DNA from: a bacterium
GTDB lineage: Bacteria > Chloroflexota > Dormibacteria > Aeolococcales > Bog-877
DNA length: 50,628 bases
Assembly: GCA_021785655.1 (NCBI GenBank)
Contig: JAJYET010000016.1
Location: 1 to 50,628, forward strand
Direction of reading: 5' to 3'
In this document: positions 15,018 through 28,039 of the stretch, in pieces
How the letters are laid out: every line of letters starts with the position of its first letter
Position numbering within the stretch: position 1 is the first letter of the stretch
The notes under the pieces: model-generated
What the model saw: only the letters and a program-made list of their open reading frames with translations
Databases searched by the model: none
Told to the model about the DNA's origin: nothing
Position numbers and translations under genes: made by a program

Positions 15018-17651
15018 GTGGCGGTGGACCTGGGATCCCTGGCGGGGGGCACCGCCCGGCTGCTGGCGGCGGCCGGGGCCTGCTGGCTGGGCTTCTCCTG
15101 GGTGGCGACCTACCGGCGCGACCGGCCGCAGGTCGAGGAGGACCTGGTGTCCGCAGCTGCCCTCACCGCCCTGGTGGCGGGGCTTGCCTCTCCGCTTTAC
15201 TCGGTGGGGGTGCTCGGGATGGGAGCCACCCTTAGATCCCTGTATTCCCGACCCCGGGGAGCGACGTGGGTCGCCGCGTACTTCCTTTGCCCCTATCTGG
15301 GAGGGGTGGCGCTGGACGGGGGGGCCCGCTCGCTCTCCGACATCGAGGCCGCGCTCCTACTGGGGCTCTCCGGGGTGGGCATCGGGGTCTTGGTGGGACA
15401 GTTGCTGAGGAACGCGGCCGACCGTCACCAGCGGGTGCTGGACCTGGCCCAGGAGCTGCGCCGGGCTGGGGAGGCCCTGGCCGGGGCGGTCAACCCCGGG
15501 CTGATCGAGCTGGCCCTGCTTCGCTCCGCCCAATCGGTGGCTGCCGACCTGGCGGCGGCTCAGCTCGTGCTGGTGCGGCTGGTGGGAGCGGGCATCACGG
15601 TCTCCCAGCCCCTGCGGGTCGGTGAGGAGCCCGGCGGAGCACGGGCGGTGTCTCCCGGGACACTGCCAGACCCCGCCCTCCGCTACCTGCTGGGGGCGGG
15701 TGGCCCAGCTCCTCCGGGCTCCTCGGCGAGCATGCGGGAGTTCCTGGGAGTGAGCACCCAGCTGGACCAGGTCGCCGTCGCCCCCCTGGGCCCGCCCGGG
15801 GAGTCCCGTGGCTCGCTGGTCCTGGCCACTGCGGGCCCACCCCCACCGGAGCTGGTCGACTCCCTGCGGGTCCTTAGCGCCCAGGCCGGGTTGGCACTCT
15901 CCCGGGCGGAGCTGTCGCTCACCATCCGGCAGAGTGAGGCTCGCTTCCGGGGCCTGGTGCAGAACTCCGCCGACCTGGTGGTCGCCGTGGACCGGGAGGG
16001 CGAGGTCACCTACGTCAGCCCGTCGGTGGAGAAGTTCCTCGGCCGCCGCCTGCGCTCGGGGCGGCTGGACACCCCGTCGGACACGGCCCATCCCCAGGAC
16101 ATGGCCCGCGTGCTGGCGGCGGTGGAGGGAGCCGCTGCCGCCAGCGGCTCCTCCGCGCTGCCCGAATTGCGAGTCCGCTCCAAGGACGGGGGGTGGCGGG
16201 TGCTCGAGCTGCAAGCCACCAACCTCCTCGCGGACCCCGGGGTCGGGGCGCTGGTGATCACCGGAAGGGACATCACCGAGCGGCGGGCTCTGGAGGACCA
16301 GCTACGACACCAAGCCCTCCACGATCCCCTCACCGGGCTGGCCAACCGGGTGCTGCTGCGGGACCGCATCGACCACGCCCTCCACACCCGCCGGCGCCGC
16401 CTCCCCCTCGCCCTGCTCATGATCGACCTGGACAACTTCAAGAACATCAACGACAGCTTCGGGCACGCCGCGGGGGACTCCGCTCTGCTCGAGGTGACGC
16501 ACCTCGTCGGCACCTGCCTGCGCCCGGGAGACACCTTCGCCCGCCTGGGGGGCGACGAGTTCGCGATCCTCCTGGAGGAGGTCGCCGCCCAGGAGGCGGA
16601 GAAGGTGGCGGAGCGGATCACCGATAGCCTGCGCAAGCCGGTGCGGCTGCCCAACTGGGAGGAGGTGGCGGTGACCGCCAGCATCGGGCTGGTCACCTGC
16701 GAGGTGGCCACCGACCCCGAGGTGCTCCTGCGCAACGCGGACATCGCCCTCTACGCGGCCAAGGCGGAGGGCAAGGGGGGCCACGTGGTCTTCCAGGACT
16801 TCCTCCACCAGCGGGCGGTCCAGCGGATGCACGTCGAGAACGGCCTCCGCCGGGCCCTGGAGCGCGACGAGCTGGTGCTCCATTACCAACCCATCGTGCG
16901 GGGTTCGCTGAGCGACATGGTGGGGGTGGAGGCGCTCCTGCGCTGGCGCGACCCTGAACAGGGCCTGGTGATGCCGAAGGAGTTCGTCGCCATCGCCGAG
17001 TCCACCGGCCTCATCGTCCCGCTGGGGAGGTGGGTGCTGAGCCAGGCCTGCCGCCAGGTTCGAGCCTGGCAGCGGGCCTCGGCGTCGACCGGGGACCTGA
17101 CGCTGGCGGTGAACGTCTCCCCCCGCCAGCTCCAGGAGGAGGAGATCATCTCCCACGTCGAGTCGGCACTCGAGACCTCGGGCCTCTCGGCCTCGTCACT
17201 CGTGCTGGAGGTGACCGAGACCGCCATCGCCAGCAACCCCGGGGAAACCACCGAGCGGCTCGCCGAACTCCGGCGGCTGGGCGTCCGGGTGGCCATCGAC
17301 GACTTCGGCACCGGCCAGTCGTCGCTGGCCCAGCTCCAGCTGCTGCCGGTGGACTGCATCAAGATCGACCAGTCCTTCGTCCGCCGGTTGAGCGCCGACC
17401 CCAGCGCCGCCGCCTTCATCCAGAGCATGGCGGACCTAGCCCTGGCCCTGCACCTGGAGGTGGTGATCGAGGGGGTGGAGTCGGCGCGCCAGGCCAAGGT
17501 CCTCCGCTCCATGCTCCCCCAGGCGAAGTTCCAGGGCCACCACTTCGCCCCGGCGCTGGACCCCGAGGAGCTGGGCCGCCTGCTCAGCGGCCGGCGCGGA
17601 GGGCGGCGGCCCCGGATCCCAGCCAGGCCGGTGGCGCAACTGCCCGGTTGA
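15018..17651 (+). CDS. Membrane-anchored diguanylate cyclase/phosphodiesterase (GAF-PAS-GGDEF-EAL)
   Basis: From the first standard start (GTG 15018) the protein has 877 residues: an N-terminal membrane part (to about 130), a GAF-like region (about 150-300), a PAS domain (about 305-425), a GGDEF domain and an EAL domain. The cyclase site RLGGDEF (about 510) is intact and preceded by an RxxD inhibitory site (RPGD). The phosphodiesterase part keeps VEALLRW, DDFGTG and IEGVES. It should make and break cyclic di-GMP at the membrane. The true start is probably further upstream: the same frame stays open from 14772 and encodes another hydrophobic helix (RWSFLGIALLSLVAALVAV) but has no ATG, GTG or TTG. 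A C8 tract at 14941-14948 may explain this. Confidence 0.9.
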   Translation: MAVDLGSLAGGTARLLAAAGACWLGFSWVATYRRDRPQVEEDLVSAAALTALVAGLASPLYSVGVLGMGATLRSLYSRPRGATWVAAYFLCPYLGGVALDGGARSLSDIEAALLLGLSGVGIGVLVGQLLRNAADRHQRVLDLAQELRRAGEALAGAVNPGLIELALLRSAQSVAADLAAAQLVLVRLVGAGITVSQPLRVGEEPGGARAVSPGTLPDPALRYLLGAGGPAPPGSSASMREFLGVSTQLDQVAVAPLGPPGESRGSLVLATAGPPPPELVDSLRVLSAQAGLALSRAELSLTIRQSEARFRGLVQNSADLVVAVDREGEVTYVSPSVEKFLGRRLRSGRLDTPSDTAHPQDMARVLAAVEGAAAASGSSALPELRVRSKDGGWRVLELQATNLLADPGVGALVITGRDITERRALEDQLRHQALHDPLTGLANRVLLRDRIDHALHTRRRRLPLALLMIDLDNFKNINDSFGHAAGDSALLEVTHLVGTCLRPGDTFARLGGDEFAILLEEVAAQEAEKVAERITDSLRKPVRLPNWEEVAVTASIGLVTCEVATDPEVLLRNADIALYAAKAEGKGGHVVFQDFLHQRAVQRMHVENGLRRALERDELVLHYQPIVRGSLSDMVGVEALLRWRDPEQGLVMPKEFVAIAESTGLIVPLGRWVLSQACRQVRAWQRASASTGDLTLAVNVSPRQLQEEEIISHVESALETSGLSASSLVLEVTETAIASNPGETTERLAELRRLGVRVAIDDFGTGQSSLAQLQLLPVDCIKIDQSFVRRLSADPSAAAFIQSMADLALALHLEVVIEGVESARQAKVLRSMLPQAKFQGHHFAPALDPEELGRLLSGRRGGRRPRIPARPVAQLPG

Positions 17652-17662
17652 GGCCTCCTGGC

Positions 17663-18274
17663 TCACTCCCCGAGCAGCCATCGCTCCAGCCGGCGCCGGA
17701 AGAAGACCACCCCCCCCAGAATCAGCACCGCGGCAGCGGCCGCCAGGGCCAGCGTCGCGGCCCCGACCGCGCCGCTGGCCTGCTGGTAGGCGTGTCCGAG
17801 CTCGAAACCCAGAAGGCCGTAGGCGGTTGCCCACGCCGCCGCCCCGAGGATGTTGAAGGGCAGGAAGAGCCGGTAGGGCATCTCGCCCACCCCCGCGAGA
17901 AGGGCGCCGAAGGTGCGCAGCAGGGCGATGAACCGGGCCACCACGACGGCCAGTGGCCCGCGGCGTTCGAAGAAGCGCTGGATGAGCTGCCGGCGTCGTG
18001 CCGTGAGCCCAACCCTGGCTCCCCACCTGGCGACCAGCTCCCGATCGAGGAGGCGGCCCACCCAGTAGCCGAAGTTGTCCCCCAGCACAGCCCCGCCGAA
18101 GGCACAGAGGATCACCACCGGAAGGCTGAGGCGGCCGGTGTCGGCGGAGTACGCGGCACCGAGAATGAGCAGGGTCTCCCCCGGAAATGGCACCCCCGTG
18201 CTCTCCAGAAGTGGTCCGGCCAGGACCGCAGCGTACCCATAGGTCTGGAGGAGGTGGTCCGGGTTGAGGTTCAA
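17663..18274 (-). CDS. DedA family membrane protein
   Basis: A 203-residue membrane protein of the DedA/SNARE-associated family. Marks are the reentrant segment ESTGVPFPGETLLILGA (about 24-40), GDNFGYWVGR, and VVARFIALLRTFGALLAG (about 110-127), equivalent to the conserved F-x-R-x3-R-T/x-x3-x2-G block. Family members are linked to lipid carrier recycling and membrane homeostasis. Its ATG overlaps the stop of the DUF72 gene by 4 nt (ATGA), so it is translationally coupled as the second gene of that pair. It converges on the GGDEF/EAL gene with 11 bp between. Confidence 0.92.
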   Translation of the reverse strand: MNLNPDHLLQTYGYAAVLAGPLLESTGVPFPGETLLILGAAYSADTGRLSLPVVILCAFGGAVLGDNFGYWVGRLLDRELVARWGARVGLTARRRQLIQRFFERRGPLAVVVARFIALLRTFGALLAGVGEMPYRLFLPFNILGAAAWATAYGLLGFELGHAYQQASGAVGAATLALAAAAAVLILGGVVFFRRRLERWLLGE

Positions 18275-19155
18275 GGGGTGGTCTCCGCCCCGTCGTCGGG
18301 GAAGAGCGGCGGGGTCGCGGCCAGGGATTCCTCCGGAGGCGGATAGCCCAGGTGCAGCAGCTCGGCCATCTGCAGGCCGTTGATCACCGCGTAGTTGGCG
18401 CGATTGTTGTTGAAGAGGAGCTGAACTCGGGCGGCGCTCTCGGCCAGCCGGGCGATCGACGGCGCCCAGTCGGCCAGCTCCTCCCTCGAGTAGAGGTAGT
18501 CGAAGCGGTCGCCACTTCGGCGCCCCTTGGCATACCAGGTCGCCCGGTTCCGGCCGTGGAACCGCACCACGACCAGCCTGGGATCGGTGACCTGCAGCAT
18601 CCGGGGGAAGGACCCCTCCCCCAGCTGCGGCTCATCAACCAGGCAAAGTGAGACGGCCTGGCGGCGGAGGAGCTCGACCACCGACCCGGCGTCGGGCTGC
18701 GCCCAGCTGCGGTGTCGGAACTCGACCACCAGCAGGTCGTCAGGGTGGCGGGCCCGGATCCGCTCCAGCCGTTCCAGGTTCTCGGCGCCCTTGGTGTACC
18801 AGGGAGGAAACTGATAGTGCACCGCCACCAGCTTCCCCGCCTCGCGCAGGGGCGCAAGGCACGCCAGGAAGCGCTCCACCTCGTGAGGGGTGGGCTCACG
18901 TGCCCGGCCCCCCTCGCGCTCATGGTAGGTGAGCGAGCGGTAGGCCTTGACGTTGAAGCGGAAGTTGCCAGGGGTCACCTCGGCCCAGGTGGCCGTGCGG
19001 CCGGGGGAAGGGATGGCGTAGTAGCTGCTGTCCACCTCCACCAGCGGGAAGAAGCGGGCATAGTGCTCCAGCCGGCGCCCCGGGGGCAACCCCTTGGGGT
19101 AGAAGCCCTCGTGATCACTCCAGTTGCAGGTGCCGACGGTCACCTCGGCGCGCAC
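18271..19155 (-). CDS. DUF72 domain protein (YecE-like)
   Basis: A 294-residue TIM-barrel-like protein. It opens with VGTCNWSDHEGFYPKGLPP and continues with VEVDSSYYAIPS and FRFNVKAYRSLTYHE, blocks that define DUF72. The middle LVVEFRHRSW and the late VVRFHGRNRATWY also fit. The biochemical function of the family is not established. The start is a GTG at 19153-19155; no strong Shine-Dalgarno is seen. It heads a two-gene unit with the overlapping DedA gene and is divergent from the PPOX gene 47 bp away. Confidence 0.9.
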   Translation of the reverse strand: MRAEVTVGTCNWSDHEGFYPKGLPPGRRLEHYARFFPLVEVDSSYYAIPSPGRTATWAEVTPGNFRFNVKAYRSLTYHEREGGRAREPTPHEVERFLACLAPLREAGKLVAVHYQFPPWYTKGAENLERLERIRARHPDDLLVVEFRHRSWAQPDAGSVVELLRRQAVSLCLVDEPQLGEGSFPRMLQVTDPRLVVVRFHGRNRATWYAKGRRSGDRFDYLYSREELADWAPSIARLAESAARVQLLFNNNRANYAVINGLQMAELLHLGYPPPEESLAATPPLFPDDGAETTP

Positions 19156-19202
19156 CCGGCCATGCTCGCAGATGACGGCCGAGACGCGGTAGCCTCTGGG
19201 CC

Positions 19203-19598
19203 ATGAGCACCCCCTTGACCCCGAGACAGGTCGAATTCCTGCGCCGGCGCCAGTTCGCCCACGTCGCCACCGTGAACCCCGATGGCAGCCCGCACGTGAC
19301 CGCCCTCTGGGTGGATACCGACGGGGAGGCGGTGCTGGTCAACACCGCGCTGGGCCGGGTCAAGGCCCGCAACCTGGAGCGCGACCCCAGGATCGCCATC
19401 TCCCTTGTGGACAGCGAGAACCCCTATGACTCGCTCACCATCCAGGGGCGCGCCGAGCTGATCGAGGAGGGTGGGGTGGAGCACATCCGCTTCCTCAGCC
19501 AGAAGTACAGAGGGGATCCCAACTTCGCCCTCCAGCCGGGCGAGAGGCGGGTGATCATCCGGGTCGTGCCTGAGCGGATGGGGGGCGACGTCCGCTAG
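19203..19598 (+). CDS. PPOX class F420-dependent oxidoreductase-like protein
   Basis: A 131-residue split beta-barrel flavin/deazaflavin-binding protein. The N-terminal FAHVATVNPDGSPHVTALWV and then RVKARNLERDPRIAISL are the standard PPOX-type F420 family blocks; such proteins bind F420 or FMN and reduce small molecules or heme breakdown products. The ATG at 19203 has no Shine-Dalgarno; TAGCCT at 19190-19195 could be a -10 giving a nearly leaderless message. Whether the cofactor is F420 or FMN cannot be decided here. Confidence 0.87.
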   Translation: MSTPLTPRQVEFLRRRQFAHVATVNPDGSPHVTALWVDTDGEAVLVNTALGRVKARNLERDPRIAISLVDSENPYDSLTIQGRAELIEEGGVEHIRFLSQKYRGDPNFALQPGERRVIIRVVPERMGGDVR

Positions 19599-19689
19599 GT
19601 CACCAACCTCCTGGCCGGCGGGTGAGGGGCGCCGCGGCTTGGCCGTGGTGTGAGCCGCCATCCAGGGGAGGAGACCGGGTGGCCTCAGA

Positions 19690-20262
19690 TCAACCCTCTC
19701 GGCCGCTGTGGGGGACCGTCCGGCCGAGGCGGGCCGCCAGCTGATCCATGGCCGGGGCATCCCGGTCCACCGGCTGCGGGGGACCGAACGGCTGCCGGCC
19801 CGCCGGGATGCGCTCCAACATCGGCACGGTGAAGGCGAGCGCCTGCTCCGCGGCCTCCTCCGGGAACTGGGGCGTCTGCCCGGTGGCCCGGGCCAGATCC
19901 CACCCGTGCACCAGGACTTCGGTGAGCCGGAGCTGGAGGGCGATCGCCCCGGACACCGTCCCGAAGGGCACCTGGACCTCCATTTCCATCACCCCGGGTT
20001 CCCGGAAGGCGCACAGCAGCCGCTCCGCCGACCGGTGGTAGGCTCCTGGGACCCCTCCCGCACCCCCTGGCGAGGTCGGCACTTCCCCAGAGAGGGCGCG
20101 GGTGAAGAGGTCGTTGCCTCCGATGAGGTGCTCGGCGACCTCACGCACCGACCACTCGGTGCATGGCGAGGGGAGATCCCACTGGTCTGTGGCTATGGTG
20201 TCCAGGATCGATCCCGTCACCCCCAGGCCGGCCTCCAAGGGCCCCGTGTCAGTCGTGGTCAA
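19690..20262 (-). CDS. TIGR03086/maleylpyruvate isomerase-like (mycothiol-type DinB) protein
   Basis: A 190-residue four-helix DinB/MDMPI-fold protein. SPCTEWSVREVAEHLIGGN carries the first metal-binding His and EVLVHGWDLARATG the conserved HGWD block. Members bind a divalent metal, and some use mycothiol, a thiol typical of actinobacteria. The start is TTG 20260-20262 because GGGAGG lies 7 nt upstream and the length then matches the family; an earlier in-frame start would add up to 48 Ser/Gly-rich residues. Enzyme substrate unknown. Confidence 0.8.
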   Translation of the reverse strand: MTTTDTGPLEAGLGVTGSILDTIATDQWDLPSPCTEWSVREVAEHLIGGNDLFTRALSGEVPTSPGGAGGVPGAYHRSAERLLCAFREPGVMEMEVQVPFGTVSGAIALQLRLTEVLVHGWDLARATGQTPQFPEEAAEQALAFTVPMLERIPAGRQPFGPPQPVDRDAPAMDQLAARLGRTVPHSGREG

Positions 20263-20557
20263 AGGCGTACCTCCCGCGCCCGCGCGTGCGGCGCTGTCGT
20301 TACCAGATCCGGTCCGGCTGCTCTGGCTCATCGTGGTCACCCAAACTCCAGCGTCCGGGGGGGGGTGCTCCCCCGGTCGTGTCACCTCGGCCTCCGGCCA
20401 GGGCACCGGTGCGCAACTCTACTCGCCCCCCTGGCCACGTTCCCGGGTCGGTGCCCCCGGCGCGACTTCCACCGTGATGGTCCTCGTGGCGACTTCGGTC
20501 CCAGGACGCTCGGCTGCGCCGCGCTCAGATACGCTCAAAGTCGCCGACAGGCCCTTC

Positions 20558-21559
20558 TCAACCGGGTCTGACCGGCCCCCCGCCCGTGCCCACCGCCACC
20601 TTCGAGATCTCGTCCAGATCGCGGGAGGTCAGTTGCAGGGTTCCCGCGCCGACCCATCCGTCCACCTGGGCGGGGCTCCTCGCGCCCACGATCGCCCCGG
20701 TGACACCCGGCCAGCTCAGAGTCCAAGCCACCGCCACCGCGGCCACGGTCTGCCCGTGACGGTGCGAAATCGGTCGGAGCGCCTCGGCCAGCTCCAGGTT
20801 GCGCGCCAGCCTGACCCCCTGGAATTCCGCGTCCCGAGACCTCCAGTCGTCGGGGGAGAGCGCCGCCGCCCGGTCCCACGAGAACGCCCCGGTGAGGAGC
20901 CCGGCCTGCATCGGGCTGTAGACGATCACCCCGGTGCCGTGGTCCCGGCACCAGGGGATGACCTCGGCGGCCGCCTCCCGCCGGATCATGGAGAAGGGGG
21001 GTTGCAGCGAGTCAACGTGGCCCAAGCGCTCGGCCGCGTCCAGTTGGGGCCGGTCGTGGTTGGACAGCCCGACCCAGCGGACCTTCCCTTCTCGTTTCAG
21101 ATCCAGCAGGCATCCCCAGTACTCCTCCAGGGGAGTCCCGTCCTCCGCTGGCCAGTGCATCTGGTACAGATCCACCTGCTCCACCCGCAGCCGCCGGAGA
21201 GAGGCCTCCAGCTCGCGGCGTATGGACTCCGGCCGCCCCACCTCCTGCGGCTCTCGACTGTGGTCGGACTCGTCCCACACCAGCCCGCACTTGGTGAATA
21301 CATAGGGGCGGTCGCCCGACGGGATCCCCTCCAGCGCCCGCGCCACCACCTCCTCCGAGTGGCCCAGTCCGTACACCGCCGCGGTGTCGATCCAATTCAC
21401 CCCCAGTTCGAGGGCCCGGTGGATGGCGGCGATCGACAGCTCGTCATCCTGCGGTCCCCAGGAGAAGGCCCACCCGGACCCGCCGGCGGCCCAGGCGCCG
21501 AATCCGACCTGGGTGACCTCCATGTCGGTCAGGCCCAGCCGGCGCCGGCTCAACTCCAT
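20558..21559 (-). CDS. Aldo/keto reductase (YghZ/Tas-like)
   Basis: A 333-residue barrel oxidoreductase. The tetrad is Asp58 and Tyr63 (WIDTAAVYG), Lys90 (FTKCGL) and His135 (YQMHWP), and GVTGAIVGARSPAQVDG is the cofactor segment. The ATG at 21557-21559 has a GGGAG about 11 nt upstream and matches family N-termini (RRRLGLTDMEVTQVGFG); the frame extending to 21727 overlaps the preceding gene and is rejected. It lies 43 nt after the dihydroorotate dehydrogenase-like gene, so it is probably the last gene of the NifJ operon. Substrate unknown. Confidence 0.9.
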   Translation of the reverse strand: MELSRRRLGLTDMEVTQVGFGAWAAGGSGWAFSWGPQDDELSIAAIHRALELGVNWIDTAAVYGLGHSEEVVARALEGIPSGDRPYVFTKCGLVWDESDHSREPQEVGRPESIRRELEASLRRLRVEQVDLYQMHWPAEDGTPLEEYWGCLLDLKREGKVRWVGLSNHDRPQLDAAERLGHVDSLQPPFSMIRREAAAEVIPWCRDHGTGVIVYSPMQAGLLTGAFSWDRAAALSPDDWRSRDAEFQGVRLARNLELAEALRPISHRHGQTVAAVAVAWTLSWPGVTGAIVGARSPAQVDGWVGAGTLQLTSRDLDEISKVAVGTGGGPVRPG

Positions 21560-21602
21560 CGCCACCCGCTCCCAGGGCCCAGCATCGTCGGCGCTCCCCG
21601 CC

Positions 21603-22603
21603 TCACCACGGGCCCCGGTCCTGTGAGTTGGCGAGCCGGAGCGCTTCCACGTAGGTTGAGCGTAGCTCAGCCGGCCGGCCGGGGGTGGCGGCCCTGGCGC
21701 GGAAGTCCTGCATCCGCTCCAGCCCATGTCCCGCCATCCATCCCTGCAGCCCCTCGAGCAGCGACCTCGCGTGGTCCGGGCCGTGTCGGAGCAGCGCCGA
21801 GGTGGTCATCACGGCGTCCGCCCCCGCCAGCAGGTAGCGGACCAGGTCCTGGGCGGACTCGACCCCGGAGCTCCCCGCCAGCGAGGCCCTCACTCTTCCC
21901 CTGAGCAGGGCGATCCACACACGGGGCAGCCGGCCATCCATCGGGACCGAGAGTCCGATCCCGGGGAGCGCCCGTCCGGTCTCGAAGTCGATCTCGGGTT
22001 GGAGCCAGCGGTTGAAGAGGATCAGCCCGTCGGCACCCGCGCGGTCGAGACGGGTCGCCATCTCCCCGAGGGAGCTGAAATACGGCACCAGCTTCACCGC
22101 CACCGGGACCCGGGCGGCGGCTCTGGCAGCCTGGAGGGCCTCCAACAGCCGGTCCTCCACATCCGCCGAGGTCACCTCAGGATCCGCTGGCAACTGATAG
22201 AAGTTGAGCTCGATGGCCGCGGCTCCCGCCTCCCCCATGGCCCGCGCCAGCCCGGCCCACCCCTCGGCGTTCGCCGCATTGAGGCTGGCCAGCACCGGAA
22301 CCTCCACCGCCCGGGCGGCCCTCTCGATCAGCCTCAGGTAGGCCTCCGGGGAGGAGGCCGGGGCCGCCGTCTCCGGGAAGTAGGAGAGCGCCTCCGGGAA
22401 GACGTCCGCCCCCTGGTCGAGCAGCATGCCCTCGCGGCGCTCGGCCTCCAGGATGTCCTCCTCGAAGAGGGAGGGGAGGACCACCGCGCCGACCCCGGCC
22501 TCGGTCAGCCGACGCACGCCGGCCACGGTTCGGGAGAGCGGCGAAGGGGAGGCGATGAGGGGGTTGCGCAGTTGGAGGCCGAGGTAGGTTGCGGTGAGGT
22601 CCA

Positions 22604-22604
<1 letters not shown>
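21603..22604 (-). CDS. Dihydroorotate dehydrogenase-like flavoprotein (PFOR-associated)
   Basis: A 333-residue FMN TIM barrel similar to class 1 dihydroorotate dehydrogenases: TYLGLQLRNPLIASPSPLS at the start, PVLASLNAANAEGW, IELNFYQLPAD, VPVAVKLVPYFSSL and ADGLILFNRWLQP. The IELN..P pattern replaces the usual IELNxSCPN, so the catalytic base loop differs from true PyrD. Homologues of this divergent type are commonly found beside nifJ. Here its ATG overlaps the nifJ stop by 1 nt (TGATG). A role in pyrimidine synthesis is unlikely; a redox role with pyruvate:ferredoxin oxidoreductase is inferred. Confidence 0.85.
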
Positions 22605-26169
<3,565 letters not shown>

Positions 26170-26173
<4 letters not shown>

Positions 26174-27858
26174 GAGGCCGGCTCCCGCACCATCTCGATG
26201 GCGTGCACCGGGCACTGTTCGAAGCAGGTGCCACACCCGGTGCAGCGGTCGTAATCGAAGCGGTAGCGGAGCCCAGCGCCCAGCTTGATCACCGCTTCCT
26301 CCGGGCAGGATCCCAGGCAGCCGTCGCACTCGAAGCAGTTGCCGCAGGAGAGGCAGCGGCCGGCCTCGAACTCCGCCGCGGGCGGCGTCAGCCCACCCAC
26401 CACCTCATCGAAGCCGGAGATCCGGGACTCGGCCGACAGGACGGGCTGGCGCCGCTGGTGGGCGTCGCCGAAGTACCAGAGGCGGAGGCCCTCGAAGGCG
26501 GCCTCGGGATGTTTGGCCGAGGGAGGCGCAACCCGTCCGGAGAGCCAGGCGTCGATGTTGCGCGCGGCCTTCTTGCCGTGGCCCACCCCCACGGTCACGG
26601 TCCGCTCGGCCGGGACCATGTCACCGCCGGCGAAGACCCCGGGACAGCCGGTCATCATGGTGGACGAGACCCGCACGGTGCCGTCCTTCTCCACCTCCAC
26701 CCCGGGCACCCGGCGAAGGAAGTCGGTGTCGCTGTCCTGACCGAGGGCGAGGATCACGGTGTCGGCCGCCAGCTCCTGGTAGCGGCCGGTGGGCTGGGGG
26801 AACCCGTTCTCGTCCAGCTCCATCTCCTCCACCTTGAGAGCCGGCCCGTCGAAGGCTTTGATGGTGCGCAGCCAGTTGATCCGCACACCCTCGCGCTCGG
26901 CGTCCTCGGCCTCGTCCTCATGGGCCGGCATCTGGGCCCTGGTGCGGCGATAAACGATCAGCGCCTCATCGGCGCCCAGCCGCCGGGCGGTCCGGGCCGC
27001 GTCCATGGCGGTGTTCCCCCCGCCGTACACCGCCACCCTCCTGCCGATCACGGGCCGCTCCCCCGAGGCCACGCTCCGGAGGAAGGAGACGGCGTCCACG
27101 ATCCTGCCCGCATCCCGGGCGGGGATGTCCACCCGCTTGGAGAGGTGGGCGCCCACGGCGACGAAGACGGCGTCGAAGCCCCCCTCGCGACGCTCGGCCT
27201 CCAGATCCTGGACCCGGTGGCCGGTCGCGAACCTCACCCCCAGTCGCCGGATCCGCTCGACCTCGGCGTCCAGCACCGCTCGGGGCAACCGGTACGAGGG
27301 GATGCCGTACCGCATCATCCCTCCGGGCAGGTCACCGGCGTCCCGGATCTCCACCGCATGACCGCGAAGGGCGAGGTGGTAGGCGGCTGAGAGGCCGCTG
27401 GGCCCGGAGCCCACCACCAGCACGCGCTTGCCCGAGGGGGGGGCCGCCGTCGTGACTTGCCACCCCCGCTCCAGGGCGAGGTCCCCGAGGAACCGCTCCA
27501 CGGCGTGGATGGACACCGCGTTGTCCAGCTCCGCTCGGTTGCAGACCGTCTCGCAGGGGTGATAGCAGACCCGCCCGTGGACGGCGGGCAGCGGGTTCTC
27601 CGCCACCAGGATCCGCCAAGCCTCCTGGGACCGCCCAGCTGCCTGCTCCGCCAGCCAGGCCTGGATGTTCTCCCCCGCCGGGCAGCCGGCGTTGCAGGGC
27701 GGCAGCAGGTCAACGTAGACCGGGCGCCTGGTTCGAACCGGACCCGCCATCACCGCTCCGTGGGCCAGGTCCGGGACCCTCGTCAGGTCCTCCCGAGTAC
27801 CGCCAGGCCGTTGTGGGACGGGCCGCCCCGGGGCCGCGCCCTCGCTCGCAGGTGCCAT
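26170..27858 (-). CDS. FAD-dependent NAD(P)H oxidoreductase, GltD-like, with N- and C-terminal Fe-S sites
   Basis: A 562-residue flavoprotein related to the small subunit of glutamate synthase. It has an N-terminal Cys-rich helical domain (CNAGCPAGENIQ; CYHPCETVCNR), an FAD site VVGSGPSGLSAAYHLALRGH (about 147-166), a second dinucleotide site VYGGGNTAMDAARTARRLGA (about 270), and a C-terminal dicluster ferredoxin (CLSCGNCFECDGCLGSC; CTGCGTCFEQCPVHAIE). The last part is absent from ordinary GltD. With nifJ overlapping downstream, it probably shuttles electrons between NAD(P)H and the PFOR/ferredoxin pool (inference). The start is the ATG 27856-27858 after a G-rich stretch; TTG one codon earlier is possible. 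Confidence 0.9.
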
Positions 27859-28039
27859 CAATCCGCCCCCCTAACCACCTCCATCGTACTCGCCGGGCGG
27901 GCCGGAGACCCAGGCGAAGCCCAAGCAGCCGGCTCCCCTCTCAGCACGATCTAAGGCCGGGCGGGAAGGGACCGCCGTAAGTTCGGGGGGTCAGGTCCGG
28001 GGCCGCGAGGGCCCGCATGTGCAAGGAGACAGTCCAAAG

